Shown: piece by piece, positions 55,061-64,000 of the stretch
Layout: each line of letters begins with the position of its first letter
Position numbering within the stretch: position 1 is the stretch's first letter
Source: Chelonoidis abingdonii
Lineage: Eukaryota; Chordata; Testudines; Testudinidae
Length of the DNA: 64,000 bases
Direction of reading: 5' to 3'
NCBI RefSeq assembly: GCF_003597395.2
Contig: NC_133771.1
Location: forward strand, 127,515,475-127,579,474
The notes under the pieces: model-generated
What the model was told of the DNA's origin: nothing
The model's input: the letters and a program-made list of their open reading frames with translations, nothing else
The model's database searches: none
Program-made: the position numbers and the translations under genes

Positions 55061-56943
55061 GCACCTTGGGCCAGGTGAGTGAAATGAAACCTAGGCTTGT
55101 ATGATTTCTGTAAAAGAAATATGGTGGACTTGCCATTTTCTGTTTGTTGTAATTATCCATTGTAACTCCAGACCTCAGTATGTGACCAAACAAAGCTTTA
55201 TTAAAGATAAGCATATTTGGGCAGTTCAACGCCTTTACACAAGTGAGGAGGTGTGGAAAACAAAACAGGCAAGTACAAAGTACAACAGGTACATGCAGAG
55301 ATATAATAGTGAAAAAAATCTCCAAACATCAAAGAGCAAAATAAACTGAAAACAGCGATGTTCAGTTTTATATATCATTAGGATATTGGTTCTTTCCTCT
55401 GCATTGGGATGGAAGTAGAATGCAGCTGATACTGCTTATGGTGTGTCGTTTCATGTCTCATTGACTAGCTCCTCCATAGCCAGAGACGTGCACAGGTTGA
55501 AGGACATGATGCCATGGAAGTGTTCGAAGTGATGGCATTGAGTATAGGTAGGCAGATGGTTTGCATAGAACAGATTTGACTCAACTAGCTCACAATCCCC
55601 AGAAGTCTCTTAAATTGGCCACACTGAAAAGCCAAGTATCAGTTCCTCATCACTTGATCACGGTGGAGTCATTTTGCCAGCATCTCTTTCATCTTGGGTT
55701 CACTTCTCCTCCAACTCCAATAGTTCCTTTTTTCTCTTTTCAGCTATCCCTATGTCCTTACACTGATGCCTGAGCTCCTTTTCACGGTGCTGGTCTGCCC
55801 ATCGGAAGCAAATCCTATGTCCCCAGGTCCTCCACCGCTTGTCCCTCAGATTCTGCAGCTTTTGGCTCACAGAGAGCAGACTCCTTGGCATTCTCTCCTC
55901 CCTCTCTGAATCTAAGGCTATCGTGGGGGTTGTAACAAAGCAAAATAAAAGTCTGTGAATGTCCTTAGTCCCAGTATGGTCTTATACACTTTCTACATAG
56001 CTGGAAGAAAAAACGGCAACTTTTATTTCAAGTGCCATTCCTTTTGCTAGCTCACAATGGTAGCTACCTTCTGCAGATTGCAAGCTTGATTAAAATATAT
56101 TCCAAGAAAAAGATCTGTGAGTTACCAAAATCCTCCCACTTCCAAAAAATTCACTTTGATAGCGGAGACTTTAAGAGGAGGGTGGGGGGATTTCCCCTGA
56201 AACAGAACAGTACTGGTGATTATTTTAAACTTATTCCAGGCCATTATGCCCTTAGATGGTGTAGTTCTGTTGGGGATCCAAGAATAAAAAAGGAAGTATT
56301 TATTCCATGCCTCTTGGTAGAGACCTTCTGGCTGTACAAGGGAAATCCTCCTGTGACTTGTACTGGATGAAGTTTGAGTGTTACAGAGGAAGCAGAGGGA
56401 GGTTTCCTTGTCCAGAAATTTGACAGACCTCCTGCAATTTCTACAAAGTGAAAAATTCTGCTTCATCAAGAATGGAGCAAAATAAGATCGCCAACCTACT
56501 GGCTGCTATAATAGTGAGTACACTTTGCCTTAATGTGTTCTCCAGCCCTGAGGTGTTCTTCATAATACCTTTAAGGATTGTGTTCACTCAAGTTATATTT
56601 TGCTTGGGCTATGGCTGCAATGCTTTTTACCATTAAATTTTGCTGTATGCAGGCAATGCTTTTTTATGAATAAACTGCTACTGTTAGCTGCACCTTTTCA
56701 ATTCCCCTCCCATTTCTTTGCCATGTAGAGCAGAGTGGTCAGTCACAAGGAAAGGAAAAAGTGATGGAAAAAGGGATGGAAAAAGCTATGTCTGTCCATG
56801 ACTAAAGCAAGAGCCAAGTTTAGCCAACATATTTAGTAATATTCTTTATAATAATAACAAAAATGGTTGTGCTCATCTTATCCAGATAAGATATTGCATT
56901 CTCCTCTGGTTCTTCAAAGAGGTAGGTGATTAGAGCTTCTAAC
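55061..56943. other. No gene recognised; possible transposon flank
   Basis: A minus-strand 63-codon Glu/Lys/Arg-rich stretch (55700-55891) could be the coiled-coil end of a Harbinger-type partner protein or chance. Nothing else is identifiable; open frames of up to 115 codons lack motifs. Confidence 0.3.
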
Positions 56944-57060
56944 ATATGGTCTACACTTAAAACTTAGGCTGACGGATATAAAAAATTCACACTCCTGAGC
57001 ACCATAGCTATGCCAACCTAACCACCACTGTTGATGCAACTAGTGATAACAGCTAATTTA
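56944..57060. mobile_element. MITE fragment, GTCTACACT family
   Basis: One end only: ATGGTCTACACTTAAAACTT followed by AAAAATTCACACTCCTGAGC and CTATGCCAACCTAACC, the interior order of the 51125-51437 element. The other half is missing where the LINE begins. Confidence 0.6.
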
Positions 57061-57528
57061 GACCCCATCATTTTATAGTTATAGTTGGGATTATGTTTTC
57101 CAATGTGTATTACTTTGCATTTATCAACACTGAATTTCATCTGCCATTTTGTTTCCCAGTCACCCAATTTTGTGAGATCCCTTTGCAGTTCTTCGCAGTC
57201 TGATTTGGACATAGCTATCTTGAGTAATTTTTATCATCTGCAAATTTTGCCACCTCACTGTTTTTCCACATCATTTATGAATATGTTGAATAGGGCTGGT
57301 CCCAGTACAAACCCCTGGGGGGCACCGTTATTTACCTCTCTCCATTCTGAAAATTGACCTTTATTCCTACCCTTTGTTCCTATCTTTTAACCAGTTACCA
57401 ATTCATGAGAGGACTTTCCCTCTTATCCTGTGAGAGCTTACTTTGCTTAAGAGCCTTGTCAAAGGCTTTCTGAAAATCTATGTACATTATATCCACTGGA
57501 TCTCCCTTCTCCACATGCTTGTCGACCC

Positions 57529-58489
57529 TGTGAGGGGGCTTATTCCTTCATCCTCTCACTTCCCTGGTCCTTCTCGCATGAACAGAGAGAAACAATACCC
57601 GAAGTCCAAAGGCGCAAACAATTCGATGTTTATTGGGGTGAACTTCCAGCAAGCATGATTCCAGTTTCCTTCCTTAGTGTCCCCCTTCCCAGCTCTGACA
57701 CCACAGAACCTTGTCTGTGTCCCTGCTTCTGTTCCGAGCCCCTGTTCCCACTTCCCCCTTTAGCAAAACTTGATCCCAATTCCCTCATCCCCAGTCCTTG
57801 TTCCCATTTCCGCCTCCCGCCCCTTCCTGATTGACTGCAGACTATATAGTAAAACCTGAGTTTTGCTTAGATATACCTTAACCAATCATTTACTGAAATT
57901 TAACTAACCAATCCTAACATATTGTAACATGGTTATTTAACCAATTATATTCCACCACCTTCATTGGTTTACATCCAACAAAAATAATTATATAGCAGAC
58001 AAAAACAATTACAGAACCAGACAGAGACCATGCAAATAAATATACAAAACAATACGGAAGTGAGGATTTCACAACTACATCTATACAGACATAAGGGTTT
58101 TCCAGCTGTGTCTATTGATAAGTGAGTTCTTGTCAGACAGGATGCTGTCAAACTAAGTTTCCTTTTACATCTTCTATGCTCTTCCCTTTCTCTGGAGGTG
58201 AAAAGAATATCAGAACAGGATTGTATTCCTAATAGCCCTATAGCACCTTATTTCAATGTGACTAGTTTGGAATGTGTGGATGTGACCATACATTTCCCAG
58301 CTTATTGCTGCCTCTGCTGCTTAGCCGAAGAACCAGGCCTCAGACTGTTACAATAAAAGAAGACCATTACACAGACAGTGCTTGTGATTCTTTATTTTAT
58401 ACCTCTATAACTAGCTAAGTGATAAGAATACATCTAAATTCTTAAAGTATAGGCCTTTGCAGACAGGTCTGAATATCTATATCCTAACA
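57529..58489 (-). mobile_element. Solo LTR nested in the LINE, exact 5-bp duplication
   Basis: A 961-bp block with ends TGTGAGG...CCTAACA (imperfect 7-bp inverted repeat, TG...CA) and an exact GACCC duplication (57524-57528, 58490-58494). Removing it rejoins LINE text (GTCGACCCCCTCAAAGAATT). On the minus strand ACTATATAGT (57841-57850) and AATAAA (57629-57634) lie about 210 bp apart in transcription order, so the LTR points to the minus strand. No internal retroviral sequence. Inserted after the LINE. Confidence 0.93.
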
Positions 58490-58645
58490 GACCCCCTCAA
58501 AGAATTCTAGTAGACTAGTGAGGCATGATTTTTCCTTTACCAAAACCAAGTTGACTCTTCCCCAACAAATTATGTTTATCTATGTATCTAACAATTTTCT
58601 TCTTTATTATAGTTTCAACTAGTTTGCCCAGTACTGAAGTCAGGC

Positions 58646-58954
58646 TTATTGGCCTGTAATTTTCGGGATCACCTCTGGAGCCTTTTTAAAAATTGGCATC
58701 ACATTAACAATCCTCCAGTCATTTGGTACAGAAGGTGATTTAAATGATAGGTTACAAATCACAGTTAGTAGTTCTGCAATTTCACATTTGAGTTCCTTCA
58801 GAACTCTTGTGTGAATATCATCTGGTCCTGGTAACTTATTACTGTTTAATTTATCAATTTGTTTCAAAACCTCCCCTAATGACACCTCAATCTGGGACAG
58901 TTCCTCAAATTTATCGCCTAAAAAGAATGGCTCAGATTTGGGAATGTCCCTCAC
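58646..58954 (-). pseudogene. LINE reverse transcriptase N-terminal fragment
   Basis: A 102-codon frame with the conserved pre-finger block KLNSNKLPGPDDIHTRVLKE, EIAELLTVICNLSFKSPSVP and NDWRIVNVMPIFKK, typical of the start of the CR1-clade RT. The frame then shifts. The initial Met is not a native start. Confidence 0.82.
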
Positions 58955-59720
58955 ATCCTCAGCTGTGAAGACTGATGCAAAGAATTCATTTAGTTTCTCC
59001 GCAATGCCTTTATCATCCTTGAGTGCTCCTTTAGCATCTCAATCATCCAGTTGCCCCACTAGTTGTTTAGCAGGCTTCCTGCTTCTGATGTATTTCAAGC
59101 AATTGTTGCTACTGCTTTTAGAGTCTTTGACTAGCTGTTCGTTAAACTCTTTTTTGGCCTTCCTAATTATATTTTTACATTTCACTTGTCAGAGTTTATG
59201 CTCCTTTCTATTTTCCTCACTAGGATTTAACTTCCTTTTTCAAAGGATGCTTTTTTGTCTCTCACTGCTTCTGTTACTTTGTTGATTAGCTATGGTTGCA
59301 CTTTTCTGTTTCTCTTACTATGTTTTTTTTAATTTGGGGTACACATTTAAGTTGAGCCTCTATTATGGTGTCTTAAAAAAATTCCATTGCAGCTTGCAGG
59401 GATTTCACTTTTGGCACTGTACCTTTTAATTTCTGTTTAACTAACTTCCTCATTTTTATGTAATCCCCCTTTCTGAAATTAAATGATACTGTGTTGGGCT
59501 GCTGTGGTGTTTTCCCTGCTAGAAAGATGTTAAATGTAATTATATTATGGACACTATTACCAAGCAGTGCAGCTATGTTCACCTATTGGACCAGATCCGG
59601 TGTTCCACTTAGGACTAAATCAACAACTGCTTTTCTTCTTGTGGGTTCCAGGACTAGCTGCTCCAAGAAACAGTCATTTAAGGTGACTAATAAATATAAT
59701 AGAATAAAATAGAATAGAAT

Positions 59721-60602
59721 GGAATATACAGTGAATTTTTCCTCCCCTCTGACTGATTGATGACATTCTGTACTTTGACTACTAAATACCTTAAGAACAT
59801 CTTTCTGAGAGAACCTTTCTGAAGATAAGAGATTTCAACAGACCTTTCTTGTCAGAAACCAAGGTTTTTGTGCTAAAAGAAAACAAAATCATCCCGCAGT
59901 AACAGAAAGAAGTATGTAAGGCTTTGGAATAAGCTGGAGCATGTTGTAGACTACTTGTACTGTTATGAAAGAATTACTCAGCATATTAGAGTAGATGGTA
60001 ATAAAGAATTAAAGGAGACCTTCACCTCTAAGTCACAGACTTAAATCTGTCATTCACCCACTGCTTTGTGACCTACTGTATTTATGTGCACTGTATGGTT
60101 CCAAGGGGATGTTTCTAAGGTGCAAAAATCACCATCAGAACTGACAACCTTTTGAGCAGCCTCAGTAGAAAAACAATTGACTAAATAGTTTTTGGGACTA
60201 AACTGCTTTCTCACCCACAGGAGTGAGTGAGGCAAACTATTGAGGAGGTAACTAGAAGCTCTCATTGCAGATGCATATGACATATTTCTTTCGGTGCGAG
60301 GGGAGAGGGAATGGAGGAGTTCACCGTCTACTACTATCAGTCTGATACATTTCACCAGCATTATATTCACTTAAAGAAAAAGGCAGAAAGCCGTAAACAG
60401 GAATCAGATGTTTCAACCCTCAACAATGCAGGTGAGTGTGCAGCCACTAATCGATTAGAAACAGAATTTTTTTAACCTCTTTAATAATAGTGAGACTCAT
60501 AGCAAACTGAGTAGCAAACTGAGACTCATAGCAAACTGAGTAGAAAAGACCACCACAAAGTACCCGTCATTAACAACTAGCCAGGCAGAAGTATCACTCA
60601 GA
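59721..60602. other. No gene recognised
   Basis: AT-rich DNA after the LINE. A TAGAA(T/A) short tandem lies at 59699-59722. The 106-codon minus-strand frame at 60050-60370 has no motif. Confidence 0.35.
60492..60543 (+). repeat. 29-bp tandem duplication
   Basis: GAGACTCATAGCAAACTGAG recurs with a 29-bp period (60492 and 60521); the second copy is partial. Confidence 0.9.
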
Positions 60603-60866
60603 GCTAATCTACACTGATCCAGGTATGCGACTCAGGAGAGTGAAAAAATCCACACCCTCTGAGCGATGTATTTAAACCGACATAATCTCCAGTACAGATA
60701 GCACTAGGTTGATGGAAAAATTCTTCCGTTGACCTACTTACTGCCTCTAAGGAAGATGGATTATCTACAGCAACAGGAGAACTCCTCCCATTGCTTCAGC
60801 AAGTGTCTATGCTGAAACGCTACAGCTGTGCTGCTGTAGTGTTTTAAACGTATACATAGTCTCAGT
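60603..60866. mobile_element. MITE, GTCTACACT family, decayed
   Basis: GAGCTAATCTACACTGATCC at the left, CGTATACATAGTCTCAGTAA at the right, and the interior CAGGAGAGTGAAAAAATCCA, GAGCGATGTATTTAAACCGA and CTACAGCTGTGCTGCTGTAG follow the layout of the element at 36273-36545. Confidence 0.68.
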
Positions 60867-62391
60867 AAAACTCTCTCTTTATTTTGTTCATAAAATAAAG
60901 AAACTATTTAGCTGCATCCCAGATAAACCTAGTCCATTGACATGGGCAATCTACATTCATTTACATTATCATCCTGCCATTGGGGATCCTTGCTATGACA
61001 AATGAGCATACTTCGTTTTGTCAGAAGCTTCACGGAGACCGTGAGTGTGAAAGAGACACAAGATGAAAATATGAAGATGTGCCACAAGAAGCCTTAAAAG
61101 TGTAAATTGCCCTGCAATGTCAGGCAAAGCTATTAAGTTCATGTAAATATTTATGCAGGGACAAAAAATAAATAAAAAGAAGAATCCAGCAGTTCACATC
61201 ACAGTGCTTCAGACAACAAGCCCAATCTCATCATATCTGCCCCAACTGATCAGATTTAAATTAGCATGCACCCCTCTTGTCTCATTACTCATTCAGAATG
61301 TGAGACGTGCATCATTAAGCTAGGCACTAGTTTGTTCCTAAACTGCACTCATTCATCATTAGTTGGCGGTGAGAGGTTGATGAAGTCAGCTGTGGAACAC
61401 TTCTGTGACCCACCCATGAGTTGTACATTTTCTGCGTGATTTACTTACGACATGTTATTTTAACAGTTTTGGTAATCCATATATTGTAAAGATGATTTTT
61501 TTGGTCAGGTTAATCTCAGAGTTTTCTGTTTGCCTTAATTCTAGAATGGGACTCTTCTGCGTCTACAAAAAGGTGTTTGTATATTGATCTTTTAAATGGC
61601 TTCTTCAATGAACTAGCAAAAAAAAGTCACCTCAGTACTGCAGTGTTCCACAGAGAGATTGCTACTAATTTAGGAGATGCATAATGGGGAATTATAGTAA
61701 GGATGTTTCCTCTTAGAAGATTGAAATACTATTTTAGGGATCCTTCTAAGAAAAACTGAGGCTTGGGAATCTCTTTCAAAATTCAGTTTAATTATTCATA
61801 CATTGGCTCTTGATAATTTTGCCAATTTTTATGTTACTTCATTCGTGCCAGATATAGATGCCAAGAATGAAGCATGGATATTGTAAACTGTAATTTTGTG
61901 AATAAGAACTTTTTAAATCCATACCATAAGTCATCTATCTTTATATGTTAATTTGTGTTTTTCATGTCTTTACAAAACTTTCACAGAAGTATTTTAATAA
62001 AATTTGTGAACATAAAATGGCCATAAAACTTGTAAATTAAATTAAATTAATATTTCAATGCATGAGCTGTCTAATATTCTAGTCATGGAAACTGGTTTCA
62101 GCTTCAGTTACAAGAACAGATGGTGGTTGCTTCTTTTATTCATCCATAATACTAAATAGCATCATAAAAGTTAAGAAAAGGAAGAGCAAACCTTTCAGTT
62201 CATCCTCCAAGCATAGGTACGACATACTTTACTAGAACACATATCAAAAGTTCAGCTACATATTCACTGTAGATTATTGACATTGTATTGTTTGTTTAAA
62301 AGACTAAAAGAAACTGTAGCTATGCCATTGCATGAAGGATAAGTCTGAAACGTCAGTGCTAAGTTTTGAATTTACAGTCTCAGTGAGTTAC
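60867..62391. other. No repeat or exon; candidate intron
   Basis: Unique AT-rich sequence directly downstream (minus sense) of the candidate exon. If the exon is real this is its following intron. No other exon is apparent. Confidence 0.4.
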
Positions 62392-62632
62392 CTGGTTTAT
62401 CAGACGGTGTGGAACTGCTGTTGTCTGTAGTATCCAGAATAACAGCCAGCCCTGCAGAATAAGATGGGAGGACGCTGGCACTAAGGTCTAAACGGGTTAG
62501 ACTTTCAGGCTCTTTTTCCATGCCTCCTAGAATACCTCCAGCGTTGGCAGTTTCAACGTCAGTCCTTTCCTGACCACTGTCTAGGGGACTCTGAACAATA
62601 TGAACTATACTCTGCTGGGCCAAGTCACTGTT
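62392..62632 (-). CDS. Candidate internal coding exon of an unidentified gene
   Basis: On the minus strand a 241-bp block is open throughout and bounded by good splice signals: a T-rich tract ending in TTTTTCAG before the exon, and CCAG followed by GTAAC after it. Read from the first base (phase 0), it encodes about 80 residues beginning NSDLAQQSIVHIVQSPLDSG and ending at a split codon after ...SDKP (phase 1). The peptide is rich in Ser, Thr, Glu, Asp and Gln, looks disordered, and shows no zinc finger, membrane segment or catalytic motif I can name. Composition is more GC-rich and less repetitive than the flanks. I do not recognise the protein family. Neighbouring exons would lie beyond the right edge (upstream) and below position 62392 (downstream); I found no other convincing exon. 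A chance open stretch remains possible, but two correct splice sites at its ends argue against it. Confidence 0.68.
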
Positions 62633-63938
62633 CTGAAAAACAAAAACAAAATCCCCAAATATGATTGACACATAAAGAAAAAATTCACTCTATCTCCAAT
62701 TTGGTATTTGTTTAGCCATTTCCAATCCATTTCATGTGGAATTTCAATAAGCATTAACAGAATGCAAAGAAAAGTGACAAGCATAAATTGCAAGAATTAG
62801 GGTTACTTGCACTGGCAACAGGTTCACAATGCTTACAAATTCTAAACATTTAACAAAGAAATGGTGACCCAGAGCCAACAACTCTGAATAATTCTGTTGG
62901 TGAATGTACAGAGAGAAGTGTTATTAAGTCAGATGCTACGAAAATTCAATCTATAAAATGCATTTTTACAGAAAAGGATGAAAAAAGTTTATAATATTAA
63001 TATTTAAAAAAGCACAAGTGACCTCTTATTTTACTAACTATAATAACAGTTAAAATAACAGTTCATAAAAATGCTTGAATTAGTGTGTGTGAGGGATAAA
63101 TGAAGTAAACGCTATCCTCCCACTTCTTGCTGCTACATGTTGGAAAACTGACAAAAAAAATTGCAGAGCACTGTCATGTTATTTTTTCCAGGCAAACCAC
63201 TGTGCATGATACATAGGGATAAACACTACAGTTATATCATTTTAGTTAATCATTCTAGACTTCCAAATTTGTTTGGAAGCCACGTTGTCTAGACTAAGAA
63301 AGTTGGCTCAAGACTTTTTTCTGTGTTTACAATTGCTATTAATTAAAACAAAATTAAAAGAGAAAACAAAATAAAGCTTTCAAAAGTGAAATAAAGAAAG
63401 TTATATGACAGTTAATAATAAGAACTGTATGTATTAAATGTAACTTGGAAATCTGAAAAGTTTATCAAAACCTGATAATTAAATTCAACAAATGTAATCC
63501 ACAGTAATCCAATTATTCTGGCAAAGTGTCGATCTTGCTTTATCCTACTATTCTTAAGAAACAGCTATTGTCCAAACAGATCTCAAAAGAGATGCTTTTT
63601 ACACTTCTCAAAGACCACTGCCAACACTAACTCTAAAGTCAGAAATATAAATATTCTCAACAATTACTTTATTCCTTAAATCTAAATTTCAAACTATTTT
63701 TTCTCAGGTATTATTAACAAAAACAAACCATAAATCAAGTTTTCCCATATACATATGCATACCTATATATGATATTTTGAAAAGTAATTCCAAATACACA
63801 GTTTGAGTTATTTTAAAACTGCTCTTTCCCCTGAAATCCACCAATTAGTTATAAGCACAAGTAATTAATTAAGAAACAATTTTCTTCAAGTTTACCATAC
63901 ACTTCTGTTTGAAACAAGTTCAGATATTAAACTCTTTA
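62633..63938. other. Candidate intron upstream of the exon
   Basis: AT-rich, repeat-poor DNA. A T-rich tract in minus sense ends in CAG directly before the exon at 62632, the expected acceptor context. No further exon is seen before the right edge. Confidence 0.45.
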
Positions 63939-64000
63939 GTATCAGAGGGATAGCCGTGTTAGTCTGGATCTGCAAAAGCAGCAAAGAATCCTGTGGCAAC
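63939..64000 (-). mobile_element. PLE 3' tail, cut by the window edge
   Basis: Plus text AGTATCAGAGGGATAGCCGT, GTTAGTCTGGATCTGCAAAA and GCAGCAAAGAATCCTGTGGC is the reverse complement of the PLE tail found at 12400-12474 and 26909-26992. The element continues past the right edge, so its length is unknown. Confidence 0.92.

Larger units (their letters stand above)
57061..59720 (-). mobile_element. Older CR1-clade LINE, split by a solo LTR
   Basis: Minus orientation. From high to low coordinate: end of the endonuclease with LGNSVHNIITFNIFLAGKTP (59560-59500; Asp of the SDH motif changed to Val), a linker FNFRKGDYIKMRKLVKQKLK, then RT start LNSNKLPGPDDIHTRVLKEL and VPNDWRIVNVMPIFKKA (58860-58680), continuing past the LTR (57524-58494) to DDT-less ...SKSDCEELQRDLTKLGDWET and MKFSVDKCKVIHIGKHN (57212-57080). 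Frames are broken many times. The lineage differs from the 14822 and 36682 copies (HIGKxNPNYxY signature instead of HLGxxxPxxxY). Confidence 0.88.

Noticed and set aside
55700..55891. Glu/Lys/Arg-rich 63-codon minus-strand frame as a gene
   Set aside because: Too short and without splice sites; may be part of a Harbinger-type element but cannot be supported alone.
60492..60543. CRISPR-like direct repeats
   Set aside because: Only two head-to-tail copies with no spacers, in vertebrate DNA; a simple tandem duplication.

Overview
This window looks like non-coding nuclear DNA from a reptile, most likely a turtle. The evidence is the repeat content: several CR1-clade LINE copies, a tRNA-derived SINE whose 3' tail matches the CR1 3' end, Penelope-like (PLE) 3' ends, DIRS1-like retrotransposon remnants, hAT and other short inverted-repeat elements, a gypsy-type LTR element and solo LTRs. 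Base composition is AT-rich and there is no dense gene track, operon, rRNA, functional tRNA gene or CRISPR array. Species assignment is inference; the repeat classes come from motifs read in the sequence.

Only one stretch reads like a host coding exon: 62392-62632 on the minus strand, 241 bp, open throughout, with a polypyrimidine tract plus AG acceptor and a GTAAC donor. I do not recognise the protein. If it is real, the rest of the window lies inside or downstream of that gene (intron or 3' flank).

Layout from left to right. 1-7440: mostly unique or old sequence with a CR1 3' end (4300-4612), simple repeats and a GC-rich patch. 7450-10850: a decayed minus-strand DIRS1-like element (LAP2alpha-like gag, then start of RT), split by a solo LTR with a perfect 5-bp target duplication. 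11778-12474: a PLE 3' half with a GIY-YIG endonuclease remnant. 13173-13935: a hAT-like non-autonomous element. 14217-17990: an old inverted-repeat element carrying two nested CR1 copies of different ages; the younger holds an open 369-codon reverse transcriptase C-terminus. 18480-21000: a CR1 tail, a palindromic MITE, a probable LTR-like stretch and another CR1 tail. 23820-25890: a second DIRS1-like remnant (RT, RNase H, tyrosine recombinase) with a complete SINE inside it. 26900-31930: a short PLE tail, two hAT MITEs with perfect 8-bp duplications and candidate LTRs. 36060-37935: two MITEs and a minus-strand CR1. 38906-41110: a TAGGGCC-ended palindromic repeat and a hAT transposase remnant whose two halves lie in opposite orientation. 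42060-43610: a minus-strand CR1 containing a hAT MITE. 44392-47308: a PLE tail with a 17-bp duplication, then a gypsy-type gag-protease remnant with its 5' LTR. 54588-55060: a PIF/Harbinger transposase fragment. 57040-59720: an older CR1-clade LINE (endonuclease end and RT) split by a solo LTR. The right edge holds the candidate exon and a PLE tail that runs off the window.

The elements do not form a pathway. What the window offers is a readable nesting history: old inverted-repeat and LINE layers cut by younger CR1, LTR, SINE and hAT insertions, many with intact target duplications. I found no evidence for a novel biological system. The items most worth following up are the unassigned exon, the inverted hAT remnant, the DIRS1 remnants related to LAP2alpha, and the intact-reading CR1 copy.
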